From JACCSI01 sp035575715 (GTDB lineage Bacteria; Acidobacteriota; Vicinamibacteria; Vicinamibacterales; UBA2999), in NCBI GenBank assembly GCA_035575715.1, contig DATLXN010000030.1, forward strand, positions 62,001-126,000: a stretch of DNA of 64,000 nt, written 5' to 3'. The notes under the pieces are model-generated. The model did no database searches. It was not told where the DNA came from and was given only the letters and a program-made list of their open reading frames with translations. The position numbers were made by a program, and so were the translations under genes. This document shows positions 25,182-32,870 of this stretch, piece after piece (positions within the stretch are counted from its first letter, which is position 1; every line of letters begins with the position of its first letter).

Positions 25182-26514
25182 AGTCAATGCGGCACTCGGG
25201 AGTGGTGTCACTCGCGGCGTGGACAAATGCGATCTCCCGGTCCTTCAAGGCCCTCATCGCCTCGGTCAGCCCGTTTCGCGCTACATAGGCCCCGTTCACA
25301 TTATCCGGGGCAGCCAATACAAACACCCGAGTGCAGTGAGACGGTAAGCCGTCAATGACATCGACGACGGTGTCACGAAGCTGCGCGGCCTCCCGCCACG
25401 GCAACTGATGGGCCCTGGTCGCCGACACGGACACGATGATCAACAGCGCTATTCCCCCAACCCGCAGCCATTCCTCACGCGCTGCGACATTTCTGGGGAG
25501 CCAAATCGCGGTGAGACCGATCACCCAGCCGACCGTGGCGAGATAGACGTATCGAGAGCCTTGAAGGTCTCGAGAGATGACAAAGAGACCGACCGTGGGG
25601 GCGACCGAGACGAGCACCCATGCGAGAACGGCGAGCAAACCTGACCAGCGAAAACGATTGCGCGGCGACCCAACCGCCAAGACCATGGTTGCCGTCATCA
25701 GGGCCATCCACACACCGATGATCAATCGACCGTGGGTGCCCACCAGCAGTTCGTGAAACGGCCAAATTAACGCCGCGAAAGGCTGGTAGATCAGAACCCA
25801 CAAGTTCGCGACGTTGACGCCTGGGTGCGCTGGCCGTCCGAGCAGCACCGTTCGGCCGAGCACGTAGAGGATCGTGAATCCAATCGACATACCGGCGGCG
25901 ATCGAAAGCGATCGTCTGAACAACGGGTTGACGTACGCCGCAACGACAAACAGCCCGGCGACGCCGACCGCCGTCTCCTTGGTCAGCAGTCCAATCGCAA
26001 GCAATCCTCCGATTCCCGCTAGATGCCGGGGCTCAAGCCGTGTCCGCGCCGCACACAGAAGCGCGGCGAGGGTCGATGTGGCGAGCAAGATATCGGCGAG
26101 GGCAGACGGCCAGACGACGGCTTCAACCGACGACGGGTAGGCGACGATCATCAACGCCACCGCAGTGGCCGCGCCAATCGACATGCCGAATCGAGTCACC
26201 AACAACCCAGCGAGGACTGCATTGACTGCGTGAAACGCCACGTTGATGACGTGCAGCGTGAGTGCGAGCGAGGTGACCGGCGTGATGCTGGCGGCGATGG
26301 ACCAAACCAGCAGCTGCACGGGCCTGACATACGGCCATGACCGCGGCACCACCTCACCACTGCTCGCCCACTCGGCGAGTGCAAAATCGTCGGCGAGCAG
26401 GCCGATCTCCAAGATCGGTCGATACACCGCAATGGCCAGTGCCACGACGACTGGACACGCGATTGATGCTCTAACCGACAACTTACTGAGGGACGAGCCC
26501 AGTCGACGTCGCAA
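25159..26514 (-). CDS. Polytopic GT-C-like (TMTC-type) membrane protein
   Basis: 451 residues with about ten transmembrane helices and a small C-terminal soluble tail. The early loop LLADDFALAEW carries an Asp-Asp pair, as in GT-C glycosyltransferases. SSVEAVVWPSALADILLA and LLTKETAVG also match mannosyltransferase-like (TMTC) proteins. The tail (LAAPDNVNGAYVARNGLTEAM) matches a segment I associate with acidobacterial relatives of this family. It probably transfers a sugar from a polyprenyl-phosphate donor on the outer face of the membrane; donor and acceptor are unknown. TTG 26512-26514 with GGAG 9 nt upstream is the likely start. A diverged paralogue is at 52586-53971. Confidence 0.72.
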
Positions 26515-26737
26515 ACTGTCGTACTCCGCCGAGATTATGCTCAGCGCTTTTGGCCATTATCGCCGACGCCTCGGCTGCGACGGTTCGGTTGAAGTGACGT
26601 AAGAGCTGTTCGAGTTGATGCGGGTTGCTCTGCGCGGCCTTGCCATCGACACGCTTGACGTTACGTAGGCCGAACCACAGCGACCCGCCCGGCAAGCGCA
26701 AGAAGGCGACCTCGAACTCCAGCTTACGCGTCCGCAC
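26483..26737 (-). CDS. Small hypothetical protein after oppF
   Basis: 84 residues, GTG start 5 bp downstream of the oppF stop codon and overlapping the following GT-C gene start by 32 bp. The first half has strongly GC-rich third positions, consistent with real coding. The sequence (LEFEVAFLRLPGGSLWFGLRNVKRVDG) suggests a small alpha/beta protein but matches no family I know. It may be a terminal gene of the mutase-opp operon. It could also be a chance frame. Confidence 0.42.
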   Translation of the reverse strand: MRTRKLEFEVAFLRLPGGSLWFGLRNVKRVDGKAAQSNPHQLEQLLRHFNRTVAAEASAIMAKSAEHNLGGVRQFATSTGLVPQ

Positions 26738-26742
26738 GCGGT

Positions 26743-27621
26743 CTACACCGCGGCGAAATGACCCGTCGCCACTTCGCGCAGTGGCGCGTCGCGGTTGACT
26801 GACTGCGGATCGAGCTCAATGCGATGCCGCGGCGCATCAGGGTCGGTCACCGGAATCGCCGACAGCAAGGCGCGGGTATAAGGGTGTTGCGGGTTGGCGA
26901 AGATGCTCGCAGTATTACCCGACTCGACGGTCTTGCCGAGATACATCACCGACAGTCGGGTGCAGATGTGTCGAACCAGACGAAGATCATGTGCGATGAA
27001 CAGGTAGGTCAGGTTGAGGCGTTCCTGCAGATCGAGCAGCAGGTTGACGACCTGTGCCTGAATCGACACGTCCAGCGCCGACACCGGCTCGTCGGCGATG
27101 ACAAACGACGGATTGAGCGCCAGTGCGCGCGCCAGGCCAATGCGCTGCCGCTGCCCGCCGCTGAATTCGTGCGGGTAGCGCTCGAGATGAGCCGGGTCGA
27201 GACCGACCAGCCCGAATAATTCGGTGACCTTGTCGCGGCGCTCGCCGCGCGCGCCGATGTTGTGGATGATCAACGGCTCTTCGACGATGTCGCGTGCGCG
27301 CATGCGCGGGTTGAGCGATGAGTAGGGGTCCTGAAAGACCATTTGCATGTCGCGCCGCGCCGCCCGCATGCGCGATTTGTCGAAGGCCAGCACGTCGTCG
27401 CCGCGGAATCGCACCTGTCCGGAGGTCGGCTCAATCAACCGCAGCATGCAACGGCCGGTGGTGCTTTTGCCGCTGCCGGATTCGCCGACCAGGCCGTAGG
27501 TCTCGCCTTCCTCGATATCGAAACTGACATCGTCGACGGCGCGGACGACCGACTTGGCGCGGAGAAAGCCACCCCCCCGCTCGAAGTGCTTGACCAGATT
27601 ACGAACTTCAACGAGTGGCAT
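26743..27621 (-). CDS. oppF: Oligopeptide/dipeptide ABC transporter ATP-binding protein OppF-like
   Basis: 292 residues. Energises import of peptides (or nickel, or murein peptides) as one of a pair of ATPases. It has Walker A GESGSGKST, Q-loop FQDPYSSLNPRMR, signature FSGGQRQRIG, Walker B FVIADEPVSALD and the OppF-type C-terminal ANPQHPYTRALLSAIP. ATG 27619-27621 (MPLVEVRNLVKHFE) gives the family start; the upstream 82 codons of open frame are antisense-like and lie inside oppD. The gene overlaps oppD by 14 bp, so the ATPases are made together. No permease or binding-protein gene is in this window. Confidence 0.92.
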   Translation of the reverse strand: MPLVEVRNLVKHFERGGGFLRAKSVVRAVDDVSFDIEEGETYGLVGESGSGKSTTGRCMLRLIEPTSGQVRFRGDDVLAFDKSRMRAARRDMQMVFQDPYSSLNPRMRARDIVEEPLIIHNIGARGERRDKVTELFGLVGLDPAHLERYPHEFSGGQRQRIGLARALALNPSFVIADEPVSALDVSIQAQVVNLLLDLQERLNLTYLFIAHDLRLVRHICTRLSVMYLGKTVESGNTASIFANPQHPYTRALLSAIPVTDPDAPRHRIELDPQSVNRDAPLREVATGHFAAV

Positions 27622-28630
27622 GGGCAGCTGGCGCTGGGCCGCGACGCGCTTCGGCCTTATCCGAATGAAGGTAACAGCGAACCGCGTGCGGGGGGTCGAC
27701 TTCAACCAGCGCCGGCACGGCGGTGGTGCAGACGTCCATCCGATGCGGACAGCGCGGTGCGAACGTGCAGCCGGGCGGCAAGGCGGCGAGATTAGGCACG
27801 ACGCCTTCGATCGCGCGCAGGCGAGATCGGTTGCCGTCGCCGCGCGCTTCTCCCGGAATCGACGCAAGCAGCCCTTGCGTGTAAGGATGGAGCGGGTGGC
27901 GGAAAATGTCGCGGACCGGGCCTTGTTCGACGATCCGCCCGGCGTACATCACCGCCACGCGGTCGGCGGTCTCGGCGATCACCCCAAGGTCATGCGTGAT
28001 CAGCAGGAGCGAGACGTCGAACTCGGTCTTCATGTCGCGCAACAGCTCGAGGATCTGCGCCTGCACGGTGACGTCGAGTGCGGTAGTCGGCTCGTCGGCA
28101 ATCACCAGCGGTGGCCGGCAGGCCAGCGCCACGGCGATCATCACACGCTGCCGCATCCCACCCGACAACTGATGCGGATAATCGTCGACACGCTTGTCGG
28201 GGTCGGAAATTTTCACCGCGCGAAGTAATTCGATCGCCCGGTCACGCGCTTCGTGTTTGCTCGCCAGACCATGGACGCGGAGCGCCTCGCCAATCTGCGC
28301 GCCGACCCGCATCACCGGGTTCAGCGCGGCCATTGGTTCCTGGAAGACGAGGCCGATCCCGGCGCCGCGGACCTTGCGGACTTCCTGCTCCGGCAAGGTC
28401 AGCAGGTCGCGGCCCTGGAAGAAGACTCGGCCAGCCGTCGTGCGACCCGGTGACTGCAGCAGCTGCAGAATAGAAAACGCCGTGACCGACTTGCCGCTGC
28501 CCGACTCGCCAACCAGGCCGAGCGTTTCACCGCGATGAATCTGAAACGACACATCGTCGACGGCGACGACTGGTCGTCCCGGTATCTCGAACACCGTCGT
28601 CAGATTCTCTACCGAGAGCAGCGGATCCAT
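27608..28630 (-). CDS. oppD: Oligopeptide/dipeptide ABC transporter ATP-binding protein OppD-like
   Basis: 340 residues. Partner ATPase of the OppF-like protein. It has Walker A GESGSGKSV, FQEPMAALNPVM, signature LSGGMRQRVM, Walker B VIADEPTTALDV, and the C-terminal OppD motif PYTQGLLASIP..CTFAPRCPHRMDVC. The cysteine-rich tail in this subfamily can hold a 4Fe-4S cluster (three to four Cys visible: C295, C302 and C308 approximately). It overlaps the acyl-CoA mutase gene by one base (TGATG) and the oppF start by 14 bp. Transport substrate cannot be told; dipeptides are the default. Confidence 0.92.
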   Translation of the reverse strand: MDPLLSVENLTTVFEIPGRPVVAVDDVSFQIHRGETLGLVGESGSGKSVTAFSILQLLQSPGRTTAGRVFFQGRDLLTLPEQEVRKVRGAGIGLVFQEPMAALNPVMRVGAQIGEALRVHGLASKHEARDRAIELLRAVKISDPDKRVDDYPHQLSGGMRQRVMIAVALACRPPLVIADEPTTALDVTVQAQILELLRDMKTEFDVSLLLITHDLGVIAETADRVAVMYAGRIVEQGPVRDIFRHPLHPYTQGLLASIPGEARGDGNRSRLRAIEGVVPNLAALPPGCTFAPRCPHRMDVCTTAVPALVEVDPPHAVRCYLHSDKAEARRGPAPAAHATR

Positions 28631-30198
28631 CAGTCGAGCGAGACCTCTCTGTATTCGCCAAACACTGCGCGCAGCGTATCAGCGATCTCGCCAACCGTAG
28701 CATTTGCTTCCACGGCGGCAATCACCATCGGCACCAGGTTGTCAGTGCTGGCGGCCGCCGTCGCGATACGGTCCATCGCCGCCTGCCAACGGGCCACGTC
28801 GCGTCGGGCACGCACCGCTTTGACCCGCTCAGTCTGCTCACGCTCGAGCGCGGGGTCGAGGCTGAACACATCGATGCGACCAGAGGCTTCCGCCGCGTAG
28901 CGATTGATGCCAACCACCACCGCCTGATCGGTATCAATGGCGAGCTGCGCCTGGTACGCCGAATCCTGCACCTGCCGTTGAATGTAGCCGCTCTCGATCG
29001 CCTTCAACGTGCCGCCAATCGCATCGATGCGTTCGATCAGCTCGGTCGCGCCGTGCTCGATGTCGTTGGTCAGCTGTTCGATGTAATACGAGCCGGCAAA
29101 CGGATCGACGGTATTGACGACGCCGGATTCGGCGGCAATGATTTGCTGCGTTCGCAAGGCAATGCGCGCCGATTCTTCCGTCGGCAGCGCCAGCGCTTCG
29201 TCGCGGCTGTTAGTGTGCAGGGACTGGGTACCGCCAAGGACAGCTGACAGCGCCTGCACCGCGACGCGGACAATATTGTTGTCGGGCTGCTGGGCGGTGA
29301 GCGTGCTGCCGGCGGTTTGCGTGTGAAAGCGGAGTTGATGCGCCCGCGGATTGGTCGCGCCAAAGCGGTCGCGCATAATCCGCGCCCACAGACGACGCGC
29401 AGCGCGAAACTTGGCGACCTCTTCGAGAAAATCGTTGTGCGCGTTGAAGAAGAAGGACAGACGCTGACCAAACGCGTTGATGTCCAGCCCGGCGTCGACC
29501 GCCGCCTGCACGTAGGCAATGGCGTTGGCGAACGTGAACGCCACCTCCTGCACCGCCGTCGAACCCGCTTCGCGAATGTGATAGCCGCTGATCGAAATGG
29601 TGTTCCACTGCGGCACGTCACGTTCGCAGAAGGCAAAAATGTCGGTGATGATGCGCAACGAGGCCGCCGGCGGATAAATGTAGGTGCCGCGGGCGATGTA
29701 CTCCTTGAGGACATCATTCTGAATCGTCCCGGACAGCGCGCGTGAGGCAATCCCCTGACGCTTGGCCACCGCGACATACAGCGCCAGGAGGATGATTGCG
29801 GTGGCATTGATGGTCATCGACGTCGAGACGCGATCGAGCGGGATGCCTTCGAACAGCGACGCCATGTCGTCGATGGAATCGATCGCGACGCCTACTCGTC
29901 CGACTTCGCCGGTCGCGAGTGGATGGTCGGAGTCGTATCCGATTTGGGTCGGCAGGTCGAACGCGACGCTCAGGCCGCTGACTCCTTGAGACAGCAGGTA
30001 GCGGTAACGGCGATTGGATTCGGCTGCGGTGCCGAACCCCGCATATTGCCGCATCGTCCACAGCCGCCCGCGGTACATCGTCGGCTGAATGCCCCGGGTA
30101 TAGGGGAACTGCCCCGGCGAGGCCAACTCCTGCCGCGCGTCAAAATCCGCGAGATCCTGCGGATGAACGAAAGGTTTCGACTGGGCGACCGGTTTCAC
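28630..30198 (-). CDS. Acyl-CoA mutase large subunit (methylmalonyl-CoA mutase-like)
   Basis: 522 residues, which is only the substrate-binding TIM barrel; the C-terminal B12-binding domain is absent. Recognisable parts are YTRGIQPTMYRGRLWTMRQYAGFG, GLSVAFDLPTQIGYDSDHP, STSMTINATAI and SYYIEQLTNDIEHGA. In the family a separate small subunit carries cobalamin and the pair isomerises methylmalonyl-CoA/succinyl-CoA or isobutyryl-CoA/butyryl-CoA; a partner small subunit is not in this window. GTG 30196-30198 is the likely start, 6 nt after a TACAAT box and without a Shine-Dalgarno. The gene heads an operon with oppD and oppF. Confidence 0.9.
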   Translation of the reverse strand: MKPVAQSKPFVHPQDLADFDARQELASPGQFPYTRGIQPTMYRGRLWTMRQYAGFGTAAESNRRYRYLLSQGVSGLSVAFDLPTQIGYDSDHPLATGEVGRVGVAIDSIDDMASLFEGIPLDRVSTSMTINATAIILLALYVAVAKRQGIASRALSGTIQNDVLKEYIARGTYIYPPAASLRIITDIFAFCERDVPQWNTISISGYHIREAGSTAVQEVAFTFANAIAYVQAAVDAGLDINAFGQRLSFFFNAHNDFLEEVAKFRAARRLWARIMRDRFGATNPRAHQLRFHTQTAGSTLTAQQPDNNIVRVAVQALSAVLGGTQSLHTNSRDEALALPTEESARIALRTQQIIAAESGVVNTVDPFAGSYYIEQLTNDIEHGATELIERIDAIGGTLKAIESGYIQRQVQDSAYQAQLAIDTDQAVVVGINRYAAEASGRIDVFSLDPALEREQTERVKAVRARRDVARWQAAMDRIATAAASTDNLVPMVIAAVEANATVGEIADTLRAVFGEYREVSLD

Positions 30199-30201
30199 GC
30201 A

Positions 30202-30215
30202 GCAATTGTAATTGC
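30202..30215. promoter_or_regulatory. -10 box and palindrome before the mutase gene
   Basis: On the minus strand TACAAT (30205-30210) is followed by TGCTGC and then the GTG start, so a leaderless mRNA is likely. The box lies inside GCAATT-GT-AATTGC, a 6-bp-arm palindrome that could be a repressor site. Confidence 0.5.
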
Positions 30216-30217
30216 CT

Positions 30218-30242
30218 CACCTGCTTACCTGCCCACCTGCCT
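30218..30242. repeat. ACCTGCC-type short tandem repeat
   Basis: CACCTGCTTACCTGCCCACC followed by TGCCT, at the -35 position of the mutase promoter. Same phrase as 11701-11721. Confidence 0.45.
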
Positions 30243-30262
30243 ATCGCGCTCAACCACCACTA

Positions 30263-30295
30263 CATATTGTGGTCATGATTGTCGGCCACAATATG
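30263..30295. promoter_or_regulatory. Inverted repeat between mutase and 30499 genes
   Basis: CATATTGTGG (30263-30272) and its exact reverse complement CCACAATATG (30286-30295) with a 13-bp spacer. It is the clearest operator candidate in the 300-bp intergenic stretch 30199-30498. A dimeric regulator spanning about three helical turns would fit. The stretch otherwise holds the mutase promoter, a tandem repeat and the 30339 promoter. Confidence 0.55.
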
Positions 30296-30338
30296 CAGGC
30301 TCCAATCCTCACATATCCCCTGCTAATAGCGTTCTTTC

Positions 30339-30367
30339 TTGACACACTCCAGCCAGCTTCTTAGAAT
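30339..30367 (+). promoter_or_regulatory. Near-consensus sigma-70 promoter for the 30499 gene
   Basis: TTGACA (30339-30344), exactly 17 bp, then TAGAAT (30362-30367). Best -35/-10 pair in the window. The transcript would have a leader of about 125 nt that includes a CCGG-TCTT-CCGG tetraloop stem near 30463. Confidence 0.65.
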
Positions 30368-30498
30368 GGCCCCCGTCCCCACTTCTAAGTCCCACCAAAT
30401 GCAGACTTTGCGCCGACGACCCATCCGCCCGGACGGGGAGTACTGTCGGCTCATGGCCTCCGGTCTTCCGGGTCCGGCGGCGAGCAGAAGGGAGTCCC

Positions 30499-30828
30499 AT
30501 GGATGACGTCGTGAACCGGTTCGCTCGAGAGCTGGCCGACGCCATTGCTGCCGCAGTGGCCGAAAATTCCGAGGTTGAAGCGTGCCGCGAACGCGCGCGG
30601 ACCGCCGGGTATGAAATGAAGGTCACGCTGGAGGCCGTGGTCGGCTTCGTGACGCGCGGCCAGGAGAAAGAAAAGGATAAAGAGAAGGGCACCGCCGTCG
30701 CGGCGAAAGTCGCCGCCACCCGCGCCCTGGTGCCGCGAAAAACGGCCGAGATGACTGCCAACGATCGGCGCTTCCTCCGGTCCCTGCGCATTGCATCGGA
30801 CGATGCGAAGGTCGAAGAGACGAACTAG
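30499..30828 (+). CDS. Small highly charged hypothetical protein
   Basis: 109 residues, not recognised. A helical N-terminus (VVNRFARELADAIAAAVAENSEVE) is followed by a charged Lys/Glu stretch (QEKEKDKEKGT, about 54-66) and an Ala/Val/Lys segment ending in charged residues. It is expressed from an unusually strong sigma-70 promoter with a long leader, and the ATG has GAAGGGAG upstream. Its 3' end overlaps gpmA convergently by 4 bp. It could be a nucleoid-associated or stress protein, but nothing in the sequence proves it. Confidence 0.66.
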   Translation: MDDVVNRFARELADAIAAAVAENSEVEACRERARTAGYEMKVTLEAVVGFVTRGQEKEKDKEKGTAVAAKVAATRALVPRKTAEMTANDRRFLRSLRIASDDAKVEETN

Positions 30829-31514
30829 CCCAGGTATCGCCGCCCGCGCGCCCGTAGATCGTCGTCGAGCTCATAGACCAACGGAACGCCCGTGGGGATA
30901 TTGAGCTCGACGATATCCTCATCGGAAATCCCATCCAGATATTTCACCAGCGCGCGCAGCGAGTTGCCGTGCGCGGCGATCAGCACCCGCTGGCCTGATC
31001 GAATCGAGGGTGCGATGGTCTCGTCCCAGTAGGGCAGAAAGCGCGAGACGGTGTCCCTCAGGGACTCGGTCAGCGGCAGCTCGCTCGCCGGCATGCCGGC
31101 GTACCGCGGATCGCCACCGGGATGCCGTTCATCGTCGGCGGCCAGCGGCGGCGGCGGAATGTCGTAGCTGCGGCGCCAGATCTTGACCTGCTCGTCGCCG
31201 TGCTTGGCGGCCGTCTCCGCCTTGTTCAGGCCCTGCAGCGCGCCGTAATGCCGTTCGTTCAGGCGCCAGTGACGCACCGTCGGAATCCACAGCTGATCGA
31301 GTTCGTCGAGTGCTAACCAGCACGTGCGAATCGCGCGGGTCAGCAGCGAGGTGTATGCGATATCGAAGCCGAGGCCCTCGGCCTTGATCAGCCGTCCCGC
31401 CTGCGTCGCTTCGTCGCGGCCGGTTTCGGTCAAGTCGACATCGGTCCAGCCGGTGAAGCGATTCTCTTTGTTCCACGTCGATTGGCCGTGGCGGAGAAGA
31501 ACGAGTGTGTGCAT
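30825..31514 (-). CDS. gpmA: 2,3-Bisphosphoglycerate-dependent phosphoglycerate mutase
   Basis: 229 residues. Interconverts 3- and 2-phosphoglycerate. It has the catalytic His in LVLLRHGQSTWN, FTGWTDVDLTETGRDEA, ERHYGALQGLNKAE and the second active-site His in VLIAAHGNSLRALVKYL. ATG 31512-31514 gives the family start; an in-frame TTG six codons earlier is not needed. It follows enolase by 55 bp on the same strand, next to the preceding glycolytic step. The gap contains an ACGAAG-type repeat. Its stop overlaps the convergent small charged gene by 4 bp. Confidence 0.95.
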   Translation of the reverse strand: MHTLVLLRHGQSTWNKENRFTGWTDVDLTETGRDEATQAGRLIKAEGLGFDIAYTSLLTRAIRTCWLALDELDQLWIPTVRHWRLNERHYGALQGLNKAETAAKHGDEQVKIWRRSYDIPPPPLAADDERHPGGDPRYAGMPASELPLTESLRDTVSRFLPYWDETIAPSIRSGQRVLIAAHGNSLRALVKYLDGISDEDIVELNIPTGVPLVYELDDDLRARGRRYLG

Positions 31515-31538
31515 AGTGCTCAAATGCGACACGACAAA

Positions 31539-31568
31539 TCTTCGTGTCCTTCGTCTCTTCGTGGTTGG
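31539..31568. repeat. ACGAAG-type intergenic repeat
   Basis: On the minus strand, phrases CCACGAAGAGACGAAGG and ACACGAAG run in tandem in the eno-gpmA gap. The same phrase recurs in the glycosyltransferase cluster at 44272-44340. Confidence 0.6.
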
Positions 31569-31569
31569 C

Positions 31570-32865
31570 TTACTTCAATTGTTTGATCGCGGCTCGCCCC
31601 GCGTACTTCGCGGTTGACCCGAGTTCTTCTTCAATGCGGAGCAATTGGTTGTACTTGGCCGTGCGATCGCTGCGCGACGCAGAACCGGTCTTGATCTGCC
31701 CGACCGCCGTGCCCACGGCAAGGTCGGCGATCGTCGCGTCCTCGGTCTCGCCCGAGCGGTGCGAGATCACGCTCGCGTAATTCGCCTGGGTCGCCATCGC
31801 GATCGCATCGAGGGTCTCGGTGACGGTGCCGATCTGATTAAGTTTGACCAGCAACGCATTCCCGACGTGCTCACGAATGCCGCGCGCCAGGATCTGCGGA
31901 TTGGTCACGAAGACATCGTCGCCAACCAGCTGCACGCGCGACCCAAGCTCCGCGGTCAACATCGCCCAGCCGCGCCAATCGCCCTCCGCGCACCCGTCTT
32001 CGATCGAGATGATCGGGTAATCGCGGCACCATTCGACATACATCGCGACCATCCCTTCCGAGTCGCGCGCCGGCTCGCCCGATTTCTTGAACTCGTAGCG
32101 TCCGTCGCCCGCCGCGAACTCGCTGGCCGCGACGTCGAGCGCCAAGTAGACGTCGGCGCCCGCTGTGAACCCGGCCTTGCCGACCGCTTCCAGGATCAGT
32201 TCGAGCGCGGCGCGATTCGATTTCACGCTCGGCGCAAACCCGCCCTCGTCACCGACTCCGGTGGCGAGTCCCCGCTGCCTGAGGATGCTGCGCAACGCAT
32301 GAAAAATTTCGACGCCGACACGTAATCCGTCGCTGAAGGTGGCCGCGCCAAGCGGCATCACCATGAACTCCTGGAAGTCGACGTTCGAGTCGGCGTGGGC
32401 GCCGCCATTCAGGATGTTCATCATCGGGACGGGCAACACGAACCCCGAGGTGTTGCCGGCCAGCTTCCCGACATGCGCATAGAGACTGCTGCCGCTGCGG
32501 ATGGCGTCGGCCTTGAGCGCGGCCATCGACACGCCGAGCAAGGCGTTGGCACCGAGTCGGCTCTTGGTTGTCGTGCCATCGAGCGCAATCAGCGCCTCGT
32601 CGAGTTGCCGCTGCGCCAACTCCTGGTTGCGTAGCGTGCTGGCGATCTCACCGTTGATGTTGGCCACGGCTTTCGATACGCCCTTACCCAGGTAGCGCGC
32701 CGCGTCGCCGTCGCGCAGTTCGAGTGCCTCGCGCTCGCCGGTCGATGCGCCGGACGGCACCGCTGCTCGTCCGCGCGCGCCGCCCTCGAGGACGACGTCA
32801 ACTTCCACAGTCGGATTTCCACGCGAGTCGAGGATCTCCCGACCTTTCACATCAAGAATTTTCAT
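31570..32865 (-). CDS. eno: Enolase
   Basis: 431 residues, normal length. Converts 2-phosphoglycerate to phosphoenolpyruvate using Mg2+. It shows the N-terminal GREILDSRGNPTVEV, SGASTGEREALELRD, the metal ligands in SIEDGCAEGDW, and the signature LLVKLNQIGTVTETLDAI followed by SHRSGETEDATIADLAVG. The start ATG is 5 bp from the glgC stop codon, so it is co-transcribed with glgC and, probably, gpmA. In many bacteria enolase also joins the RNA degradosome; nothing here addresses that. Confidence 0.97.
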   Translation of the reverse strand: MKILDVKGREILDSRGNPTVEVDVVLEGGARGRAAVPSGASTGEREALELRDGDAARYLGKGVSKAVANINGEIASTLRNQELAQRQLDEALIALDGTTTKSRLGANALLGVSMAALKADAIRSGSSLYAHVGKLAGNTSGFVLPVPMMNILNGGAHADSNVDFQEFMVMPLGAATFSDGLRVGVEIFHALRSILRQRGLATGVGDEGGFAPSVKSNRAALELILEAVGKAGFTAGADVYLALDVAASEFAAGDGRYEFKKSGEPARDSEGMVAMYVEWCRDYPIISIEDGCAEGDWRGWAMLTAELGSRVQLVGDDVFVTNPQILARGIREHVGNALLVKLNQIGTVTETLDAIAMATQANYASVISHRSGETEDATIADLAVGTAVGQIKTGSASRSDRTAKYNQLLRIEEELGSTAKYAGRAAIKQLK

Positions 32866-32870
32866 AACGG

